Assembly: GCA_019459285.1 (NCBI GenBank)
Contig: JAIBEL010000028.1
Location: 1 to 62,489 of the forward strand
DNA length: 62,489 bases
Origin: Rhizobium sp.
GTDB taxonomy: Bacteria; Pseudomonadota; Gammaproteobacteria; Burkholderiales; Thiobacillaceae
Direction of reading: 5' to 3'
Part shown: piece by piece, positions 56,188-62,489 of the stretch
Position numbering within the stretch: position 1 is the stretch's first letter
How the letters are laid out: every line of letters begins with the position of its first letter
Notes under the pieces: generated by a model
What the model was told of the DNA's origin: nothing
What the model saw: only the letters and a program-made list of their open reading frames with translations
Database searches by the model: none
Program-made: the position numbers and the translations under genes

Positions 56188-57651
56188 ATGCTGATATTCG
56201 ACCATTCTCGCGCCGGCCGCACCGCCGCCGCCCAGTTGCCCGCCGCCGGCGGCAGCCTCGACGACCTGCCCCCAGGGCTGCGCCGCAAGAACGCCCCGGC
56301 TCTGCCCGAGGTTTCCGAACTGGACGTGGTGCGCCACTACACGCGCCTGTCGCAGAAGAACTTCTCGATCGACACGCAGTTCTACCCGCTCGGTTCGTGC
56401 ACCATGAAGTACAACCCGCGCGCGTGCAATTCGCTGGCGATGCTGCCGCAGTTCCTGGCGCGCCACCCGGCGAGCCCGGACGAGACGGGCCAGGGCTTCC
56501 TCGCCAGCATGTTCGAGCTGCAGGAAATGCTGAAGGACGTCACCGGCATGGCAGGCGTGTCGATGGCGCCGATGGCCGGCGCGCATGGCGAATTCGCCGG
56601 GGTGGCGATGATCCGCGCCTACCACGATGCACGCGGCGACACCGCGCGGCGCGAGATCATCGTGCCGGACGCGGCGCACGGCACCAACCCGGCGACCGCG
56701 ACGATGTGCGGCTACACGGTCAAGGAAATCCCCACCGACGCCACCGGTTCCGTGGATCTTGAAGCACTGAAAGCGGCAGTCGGCCCGCACACCGCCGGCT
56801 TGATGCTGACCAACCCGTCGACACTGGGCGTGTTCGAGAAAACCATCGCCGACATCCAGAAGATCGTGCATGACGCCGGCGGCCTCCTGTATTACGACGG
56901 CGCCAACCTCAACGCCATTCTCGGCAAGGTACGCCCCGGCGACATGGGCTTCGACGTCATCCACATGAACCTGCACAAGACCTTCTCCACGCCGCACGGC
57001 GGCGGCGGGCCAGGCGCCGGGCCGGTGGGCGTGGCACAGCGCCTGCTGCCCTTCATGCCGATTCCGCTGGTGCTGAACGAAAACGGCTTCTACCGGCTGG
57101 CGACCGAGGCCGACCTGCCGCAGTCGATCGGCCGCATGTCGGCCAACATGGGCAACGCCGGCGTCTTGATGCGCGCCTACATCTATGCGCGCCTGCTGGG
57201 ACGCGAAGGCATGCACCGTGTCGCCGAATACGCCACGCTCAACGCCAACTACCTGATGGCGAAGCTGCGCGAGGCCGGCTTCGACCTCGCCTACCCCGAG
57301 CGCCGCGCCAGCCACGAGTTCATCGTCACGCTGAAAAAGCTGAAGGACGCCACCGGCGTCTCGGCGATGGACTTCGCCAAGCGCCTGCTCGACTATGGCT
57401 ACCACGCCCCGACGACCTATTTCCCGCTACTGGTGCCGGAATGCCTGTTGATCGAACCGACCGAAACCGAAAGCCGCGAAACGCTCGACGGCTTCATCGA
57501 GGCAATGAAAGCGATCAAGCGGGAGGCCGAGACCACCCCGGATCTGGTGAAGGGCGCGCCCTACAGCCTGCCGGTGCGGCGGCTGGACGACGTCAAGGCC
57601 GCACGCGAGCTCGATCTGGCCTACAAACCTGCCGCCTCCGCCCAGGCATGA
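56188..57651 (+). CDS. gcvPB: Glycine dehydrogenase subunit 2 (P protein, C-terminal half)
   Basis: This 487-residue PLP subunit decarboxylates glycine. The PLP lysine lies in [20 protein letters not shown] (near 269). Other lines: [35 protein letters not shown]. The C-terminus is the usual [11 protein letters not shown]. The stop overlaps the dgkA ATG. Confidence 0.96.
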   Translation: MLIFDHSRAGRTAAAQLPAAGGSLDDLPPGLRRKNAPALPEVSELDVVRHYTRLSQKNFSIDTQFYPLGSCTMKYNPRACNSLAMLPQFLARHPASPDETGQGFLASMFELQEMLKDVTGMAGVSMAPMAGAHGEFAGVAMIRAYHDARGDTARREIIVPDAAHGTNPATATMCGYTVKEIPTDATGSVDLEALKAAVGPHTAGLMLTNPSTLGVFEKTIADIQKIVHDAGGLLYYDGANLNAILGKVRPGDMGFDVIHMNLHKTFSTPHGGGGPGAGPVGVAQRLLPFMPIPLVLNENGFYRLATEADLPQSIGRMSANMGNAGVLMRAYIYARLLGREGMHRVAEYATLNANYLMAKLREAGFDLAYPERRASHEFIVTLKKLKDATGVSAMDFAKRLLDYGYHAPTTYFPLLVPECLLIEPTETESRETLDGFIEAMKAIKREAETTPDLVKGAPYSLPVRRLDDVKAARELDLAYKPAASAQA

Positions 57652-58025
57652 GCGAACCCGTCAGCCCCTACAAGGGCAAGACCGGCCTGCGGCGCGTGCT
57701 GAACGCGGCAGGCTATTCGTGGGCCGGTCTCTCGGCCGCATTCCGGCACGAGGACGCATTCCGCCAGGAGGTGTTTCTCGCGCTGGTACTGATTCCGCTC
57801 GCCCTCTATCTGGGGGAGACCGGGATCAGCCGCGCCCTGATGATCGGCGCAGTCCTGCTGGTACTGGTCGTCGAACTGCTGAATTCCGCTCTCGAGGCGG
57901 CGGTGGACCGGATTTCCCTCGAACACCACCAACTCATCAAACGCGCCAAGGACATGGGCAGTGCAGCCGTGATGATCGCGCTGACCAACGTGGTCGTCGT
58001 GTGGGCGCTTGTACTATTGGGTTGA
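57648..58025 (+). CDS. dgkA: Diacylglycerol kinase
   Basis: This 125-residue integral membrane enzyme recycles diacylglycerol to phosphatidate. Motifs: [15 protein letters not shown] (conserved acidic residues), [14 protein letters not shown], and KDMGSAAV. Three membrane helices. ATGA overlap with gcvPB. Confidence 0.94.
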   Translation: MSEPVSPYKGKTGLRRVLNAAGYSWAGLSAAFRHEDAFRQEVFLALVLIPLALYLGETGISRALMIGAVLLVLVVELLNSALEAAVDRISLEHHQLIKRAKDMGSAAVMIALTNVVVVWALVLLG

Positions 58026-58096
58026 GTGAATTACAAAAATCATGCCAATATGGCGCTGCACCCTAAAGTTGTCGCGTTCTTAGCCGGAATAGAGGT

Positions 58097-59641
58097 GTGC
58101 GCTCCTTATCGTTTTCCGACTGTGTGAACCTCAAAACTGTTTGCCTTCTTCTGAGTCTGTGCCAGGCCGGCTCCGCCGCAGCCTTGGGCATGGGCGACAT
58201 CGCTGTACATTCGCAGCTGGGCCGGTCCCTGAATGCGACCGTCACCCTGCTCGGCGCGACCGCCGACACGACGGCGGATTGCTTCAGCCTCGGCACCAGC
58301 GCAAACAACATCGCACCGCCGCTCCGCGCAAAACTGAGTATCGAACGGGCAGGAGATCAGACACGCCTGCTCATCCGTACGTCCTACCCGGTGAACGATC
58401 CGATCGTACAGTTCGTGCTGGTTTCGGACTGCGAGGTGCGCTTGCAACGCGAGTATGTCGTGTTGCTCGACCCGCCCGCGGCGACGGAAGCCCCCCTCAA
58501 CGAGAATGTCCCCGCTGCAAGCGCGCAAACCGGACCGGCCCCCGTCGCCGCCCCGCCCCGTCCCGTTTCATCTCGGCGCGTCCATCGGCCGTCCCATCGC
58601 GCAGCCGCGTCCATCGCACGGCCGCCGAACACGGCTGCGCGGACCCAGACCCCACCCCGGGTGCATGCCGCGCCGAAGGAAAGCGCCCCGCGTCTGGTGC
58701 TGTCCGGAAAGCACGAGCTATCCAGCCAGAACGATCCGGTGGCGCTGCGTCTCGACACGCGCCTGCCTGACCTGACGCAACCGCGTCCCGATGGCCTGAC
58801 TGCCACCGAACTGTCCGATGAAAACACGGCGCTGGGCCGCAAGCTTGCGCACCTGGAAGCCCAACTCGCCGCGTTGCAACGCCGCAATGCCGAGCTCGAA
58901 GCCGCCCAGCATGCCACCCCCACGACGACACCCGTGCCTGCCGTTCCCTCGCAACCCGCCCAGTGGCCGCTGTATCTGCTGGCGATGGCGATCGTGGCCA
59001 GCTTGATTGCGCTGGCCGCCTGGCTGCTGCGTCGCAACCGCGCCGTCCGGCCCACGCGTGGCGACACGCCCTGGGCGCAAACGGGAATGCCGGAGAAAAC
59101 GCTGTCCGAATTGAGCGCCGACATGCCGGCCGATCCGCCGTCCGTCTCCACGCGCATGCCTGAAATCGCTCCGCCCCAGCAAACCAGCGGCACCGAGGTC
59201 AAGGAAGATGTGCTCGACCAGGCCGAGGTGTTCATGGCTTTTGGGCATGGCGATCTGGCCATTCACTTGCTGCAGGAGCACCTACGCGAAGCGCCGACTG
59301 AATCGCCGGTGCCGTGGCTGCTGCTGCTCGACTTGCTGCACCGCGAAGGCGATACCGCCGGTTATGCCGCCGCCAGTGCCGAATGCCGCCGGTATTTCAA
59401 CGTCAACCTCACCGACCATCCGATTTCCCAGGACAACGAACAAGGCAAGGGACTGGAAGCCTATCCGCACCTGCTGGAACAAATGGTGAAGGTGTGGAAC
59501 ACCCCGGATATCGACGCCTTCTTCCACGACCTGATTTACGACGATCGCGGCGGCACGCGGATGGGCTTCGAACCGGGCGCCTACCGTGACATCCTGCTGC
59601 TGCGTTCGATCGCGCAGGACGCATTGCCGCTCGCGGCCTGA
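58097..59641 (+). CDS. FimV/HubP-like protein
   Basis: This 514-residue protein has an export signal and the FimV N-terminal line LGMGDIAVHSQLGRSLNATVTL. A beta domain follows, then a proline/arginine/alanine-rich linker (about 140-240), a coiled coil (ENTALGRKLAHLEAQLAALQ, about 238-275), one membrane helix (LYLLAMAIVASLIALAAWLL) and a C-terminal cytoplasmic TPR-like FimV domain (DQAEVFMAFGHGDLAIHLLQEHLRE). FimV proteins organise the cell pole and type IV pili. GTG 58097 or 58124 are both possible starts; the second gives a cleaner signal peptide. No lysin-motif domain is obvious. Confidence 0.85.
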   Translation: MRSLSFSDCVNLKTVCLLLSLCQAGSAAALGMGDIAVHSQLGRSLNATVTLLGATADTTADCFSLGTSANNIAPPLRAKLSIERAGDQTRLLIRTSYPVNDPIVQFVLVSDCEVRLQREYVVLLDPPAATEAPLNENVPAASAQTGPAPVAAPPRPVSSRRVHRPSHRAAASIARPPNTAARTQTPPRVHAAPKESAPRLVLSGKHELSSQNDPVALRLDTRLPDLTQPRPDGLTATELSDENTALGRKLAHLEAQLAALQRRNAELEAAQHATPTTTPVPAVPSQPAQWPLYLLAMAIVASLIALAAWLLRRNRAVRPTRGDTPWAQTGMPEKTLSELSADMPADPPSVSTRMPEIAPPQQTSGTEVKEDVLDQAEVFMAFGHGDLAIHLLQEHLREAPTESPVPWLLLLDLLHREGDTAGYAAASAECRRYFNVNLTDHPISQDNEQGKGLEAYPHLLEQMVKVWNTPDIDAFFHDLIYDDRGGTRMGFEPGAYRDILLLRSIAQDALPLAA

Positions 59642-59710
59642 GCACCCGCTTCACCAAACCATCACTTCGGCGTCATCTGTTTGTCGCACGGCAGGGGCAT
59701 GCTGCGCCCC

Positions 59711-60949
59711 ATGGATGCCGCCGAATTCACCTGCCAGACGCTTCCGTCCATGCGCCCGCAACTGCGCATTGCGGTGGTGACCGAAACCTACCCGCCCGAA
59801 GTCAACGGCGTGGCAATGACGCTCGGCCGCCTGGTCAACGGCCTGCAGGTACGCAATCACCAGGTGCAGCTGATCCGTCCGCGCCAGCATTCCGACGACC
59901 AGCCGCAGCCCACCGCCACCCTCAGTGAACATCTGCAACGCGGCATCGCGCTGCCGCGCTACGAAGGCCTGAAGATGGGCCTGCCGGCGAAAGCCGCGCT
60001 GACCCGGTTGTGGACCCGGCAGCGCCCAGACGTGGTACAGATCGCCACCGAAGGTCCGCTCGGCTGGTCGGCCCTGGCGGCGGCCAACAAACTGCGCCTG
60101 CCGGTGGCGAGCGACTTCCATACCAATTTCCACAGTTACAGCAGTCACTACGGTTTCGGCTTGCTGCGCCGCGCGATCGTCGCCTATCTGCGCAAATTCC
60201 ATAACAAGGCTGCCGTCACACTGGTGCCGACCGATGGCATCCGCCGCGAACTGCTGGCGCATGGCTACGAGAACATCGAGATCATCGGGCGCGGGGTGGA
60301 CACGCAGCTGTTCCACCCCGGCCGCCGCGATGCGGCCTTGCGCACGCAGTGGGGCTTGGGCGAGAACGAGACTGCGGTGCTGTACGTAGGTCGCCTGGCG
60401 GCCGAGAAGAACCTGCCCCTGGTGTTCAGCGCCTTCGATGCCATGCATCAGGCACACCCGGCCACCCGCCTGGTGCTGGTAGGTGACGGTCCGGAACGCG
60501 CCAGCTGGCAGGCAAAACGTCCCGATGCGATATTCTGCGGCACCCAGGTCGGCGAGGCGCTGGCGACACATTACGCCTCGGGCGACGTGTTTCTGTTTCC
60601 CAGCCTGACCGAGACCTGGGGCAACGTGACGATCGAGGCGATGGCCTCCGGCCTCGCGGTGGTGGCCTACGATTGCGCGGCCGCCGAAGAAATCATTCGG
60701 CACGACGAAAACGGCCTGAAGGTAGCGCCCGAGGATCAAGCCGCGTTCATCGCCCAGGCGGCATCGCTGGTCTCCGATGTCGCACGGCAACGCCGCCTGG
60801 GTACTGCTGCTGCCGCGCGTGCCGCCCAATTGTCGTGGGATGCCATCATCGACAGTTTCGAGCGGGTGCTGCTGCGTCTCGCCCACCCCGAACCCGCGAC
60901 CGAACCCCAGCTGGATTGGCCTGCCGCCGCCCCGACAGGCCGTTCATGA
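59711..60949 (+). CDS. GT4-family glycosyltransferase
   Basis: This 412-residue enzyme has the GT-B fold. N-terminal half: RIAVVTETYPPEVNGVAMTLG and VQIATEGPLGWSAL. C-terminal half: VLYVGRLAAEKNLPL, LVLVGDGPER, and the donor-site FPSLTETWGNVTIEAMASG. Close to alpha-mannosyltransferases that modify glycolipids. The start is uncertain; ATG 59699, 59711 and 59750 are in frame. A PAP2 phosphatase gene follows, as in lipid glycosylation pairs. Confidence 0.88.
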   Translation: MDAAEFTCQTLPSMRPQLRIAVVTETYPPEVNGVAMTLGRLVNGLQVRNHQVQLIRPRQHSDDQPQPTATLSEHLQRGIALPRYEGLKMGLPAKAALTRLWTRQRPDVVQIATEGPLGWSALAAANKLRLPVASDFHTNFHSYSSHYGFGLLRRAIVAYLRKFHNKAAVTLVPTDGIRRELLAHGYENIEIIGRGVDTQLFHPGRRDAALRTQWGLGENETAVLYVGRLAAEKNLPLVFSAFDAMHQAHPATRLVLVGDGPERASWQAKRPDAIFCGTQVGEALATHYASGDVFLFPSLTETWGNVTIEAMASGLAVVAYDCAAAEEIIRHDENGLKVAPEDQAAFIAQAASLVSDVARQRRLGTAAAARAAQLSWDAIIDSFERVLLRLAHPEPATEPQLDWPAAAPTGRS

Positions 60950-60959
60950 GGAGCCCGCC

Positions 60960-61505
60960 ATGCAAAATCGTCTGAGTCTGGTTGCCCACCACGGCCTCGA
61001 TCGACTGGCCGCACGCGAACATGCCTGGCTTGAACGCCTCAACGGCGTGCGTCTACCCGACTGGGAGGTCGGGCTGCTGCGGCTCGCCAGCCGGCTCGGT
61101 GACGGTATGTTCTGGTATGCGCTGATGCTGGCGTTGATCGCCTGGAACGGATGGGACGCCTTGCCGGCCGTGCTCCACATGATCATGGCCGGCCTCGTCG
61201 GCACGCTCGTCTACAAATGGCTGAAGGGCGCCACCGAACGTCCGCGTCCCTATCAGGCCTGTCCGTCGATCTGCTGCCTGACCGCGCCGCTCGACCGCTT
61301 CAGTTTTCCCTCTGGCCACACCTTGCATGCGGTTGTGTTCAGCGCGGTCGCCACCGCCTATTACCCGGCACTGGGATGGCTGGTATGGCCGTTCACTGTG
61401 CTGGTCGCGCTGTCACGGCTGGTGCTGGGACTGCACTACGTGAGCGATGTCCTCGTGGGCGCGCTGCTCGGCGGCACGATCGCCGCCCTCTCGCTGGCGT
61501 TCTAG
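60960..61505 (+). CDS. PAP2-family phosphatase
   Basis: This 181-residue membrane phosphatase has the three motif blocks: KGATERPRP, FPSGHTLHA and SRLVLGLHYVSDVLVG, with the catalytic His residues. Substrates of the family are phosphatidate or undecaprenyl pyrophosphate. GAGGAG lies before the ATG, and the gene is 10 bp after the GT4 gene. Confidence 0.9.
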   Translation: MQNRLSLVAHHGLDRLAAREHAWLERLNGVRLPDWEVGLLRLASRLGDGMFWYALMLALIAWNGWDALPAVLHMIMAGLVGTLVYKWLKGATERPRPYQACPSICCLTAPLDRFSFPSGHTLHAVVFSAVATAYYPALGWLVWPFTVLVALSRLVLGLHYVSDVLVGALLGGTIAALSLAF

Positions 61506-61522
61506 ACACTCAATCCCAGCTC

Positions 61523-62332
61523 TCAGGCTGCATTGCGGAGACGCGGCTGCACCTCGGCTTCGAACAGATCACCCGGCAGCGGCAACCGGCATGCCACCAG
61601 TTCCGGCGCGTGCGCGGCGATGCGTTCGCGTGCCACCGCGACCGGAGGACAATCCGGCAGCCAGGCGGGCGCCTCGCCGGCCAGCACCCGGTTCATCTGC
61701 GGCAGCCGGGCCACCACTTCCTCGATGTAGTAATCGAAACGCGCGGCAAGTTTGCGATCCAGCACGCAGCCCACGCCATGCAGCGCATGGGGCAGGCGAC
61801 TCCGCCGCAACAGACGTTCGGCGCCCGACAGTTGGCGGATCGCGCGACGACTGACAGCAGGCGAGCAATCGAAGTTGCGCGCCACATAGTCAACCAGCCA
61901 GTCATCAGGTTTCAGCAAGGGCGCTGCGGATGGTTTGAACAGATGCTGCCCGATGTGGCGGTCCATCGCCCATTCCGCCGCGGCGTGCGTCAGCATCGGC
62001 ACGTTCCACCACAGATGCTCGTGCGCGGGAACGAAGTGATTGTGCGCGATGATGTCGACCCACAGATGGCTCATTGCGCCGACCGCACAGGCCCGCGACT
62101 CGTCGTCGTGCGCCGCATCCAGCAGCGCGTGGGCAGTCTCCCAGCGGTGGCTGACGTCGAATGCCCGGGTGCCCGCCGTGGTTCCCACCAGGGCCAGATC
62201 GGGCAGGCAGGCGCCAGCCATCAGGCGCTGCGGGAAGCGCCGCACCGCGCGGCGCAGCATGGGATCGGCCAGCGGTACGGCCCAGACGAGCAATTGCGCA
62301 AAATACACATGGGTCGTCAATCCCCATGCCAA
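61523..62332 (-). CDS. Zinc-dependent phospholipase C-like protein (start uncertain)
   Basis: The 269 residues from the TTG at 62332 include conserved Trp/His lines: AWGLTTHVYF, AGACLPDLALVG, SHLWVDIIAHNHFVPAHEH. These recall the zinc-binding N-terminal Trp and His residues of phospholipase C. The same frame stays open upstream to the window edge and reads FWWSIPASLFAADALA just before WGLTTH, which looks like a signal peptide leaving Trp at the mature N-terminus. So the true start is probably upstream, perhaps outside the window. Convergent with the PAP2 gene, 17 bp apart. Confidence 0.7.
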   Translation of the reverse strand: MAWGLTTHVYFAQLLVWAVPLADPMLRRAVRRFPQRLMAGACLPDLALVGTTAGTRAFDVSHRWETAHALLDAAHDDESRACAVGAMSHLWVDIIAHNHFVPAHEHLWWNVPMLTHAAAEWAMDRHIGQHLFKPSAAPLLKPDDWLVDYVARNFDCSPAVSRRAIRQLSGAERLLRRSRLPHALHGVGCVLDRKLAARFDYYIEEVVARLPQMNRVLAGEAPAWLPDCPPVAVARERIAAHAPELVACRLPLPGDLFEAEVQPRLRNAA

Positions 62333-62457
62333 CGCATCGGCGGCAAACAGGCTTGCCGGAATCGACCACCAGAAAGCGAGGCGCCCAGCGAGCCTGGTAA
62401 CGCTAATTTCACGCCTGCGTTGCTGCGAGAAAGCGATGGATGCAAGGCGCGTCGCGC

Positions 62458-62479
62458 TGGCAAGGGCAATCCCTTGCCA
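62458..62479. repeat. Stem-loop at the window edge
   Basis: TGGCAAGGG-CAAT-CCCTTGCCA is a 9-bp perfect inverted repeat with a 4-nt loop. Its role cannot be judged because the context is cut. Confidence 0.6.
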
Positions 62480-62489
62480 AGCGGCGCAA

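Noticed and set aside
62458-62479. Inverted repeat considered as an insertion-sequence end
   Set aside because: Only 22 bp are visible at the edge, with no transposase or target duplication to support it.

Overview
The window looks like a betaproteobacterial chromosome, most like Thiobacillus or a related Nitrosomonadales sulfur or iron oxidiser. This rests on GC-rich genes with many long antisense reading frames, a bifunctional ATP sulfurylase/APS kinase of the size I recall from Thiobacillus, the block cytochrome c4 / ResB / CcsB with engB and hemB divergent from it, a PEP-CTERM system and giant multiheme cytochromes. The genus is an inference from family knowledge; no rRNA or tRNA gene was seen. 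No insertion sequence, phage gene or CRISPR array was recognised.

Layout. (1) 1-10.7 kb, accessory redox region: two overlapping minus-strand genes for secreted multiheme c-type cytochromes (24 haem motifs, and at least 19 in a gene cut by the window edge), a membrane protein resembling a b-type cytochrome, and a divergent ferredoxin/flavoprotein oxidoreductase with a palindrome between them. Then come a DUF6502 gene behind a second palindrome, a DUF5666 protein with a charged repeat tail, a small outer-membrane barrel and a sodium:solute symporter. (2) 10.9-11.9 kb: a PEP-CTERM surface protein with a sigma-54-type promoter and a strong terminator. (3) 11.9-23.7 kb, minus strand: pilMNOPQ, then aroK, a beta-helix protein, a triple-VanZ membrane protein, a DHH phosphoesterase and sat/cysC. 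(4) 24-27 kb: penicillin-binding protein 1A and an unrecognised small gene. (5) 27-38.8 kb, PEP-CTERM/exopolysaccharide control: sugar transferase, PrsK sensor kinase, PrsR sigma-54 activator, two tandem PrsT-like TPR lipoproteins, and a convergent PepA-like PEP-CTERM gene. (6) 39-42.6 kb, minus strand: engB, hemB, a FeeM-like N-acyltransferase and a ThiF/E1-like protein; a plus-strand small RNA candidate lies between hemB and engB. (7) 42.7-47.3 kb: cytochrome c4, ResB, CcsB and a TlpA-like thioredoxin (system II cytochrome c maturation). (8) 47.3-52 kb: aroQ, accB, accC, prmA and a DUF3426 zinc-ribbon membrane protein. (9) 52-58 kb: tandem glycine riboswitch, gcvT, gcvH, gcvPA, DUF3144, tpx, gcvPB, dgkA. 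(10) 58-62.5 kb: a FimV-like protein, a GT4 glycosyltransferase, a PAP2 phosphatase and a convergent zinc phospholipase C-like gene at the edge.

How parts connect. Three sites with sigma-54 spacing (GG, ten bases, GC) lie upstream of both PEP-CTERM genes and of the sugar transferase-prsK-prsR block, so PrsK/PrsR probably control their own locus and the surface proteins. Cytochrome c maturation genes and heme synthesis (hemB) would serve the heavy haem demand of the multiheme cytochromes. The intergenic regions are unusually rich: a C-rich-loop small RNA with two terminators, a scrambled copy of the accC start, purine/pyrimidine-rich inverted repeats before several genes, and a palindrome-dense 370-bp spacer after prsT.
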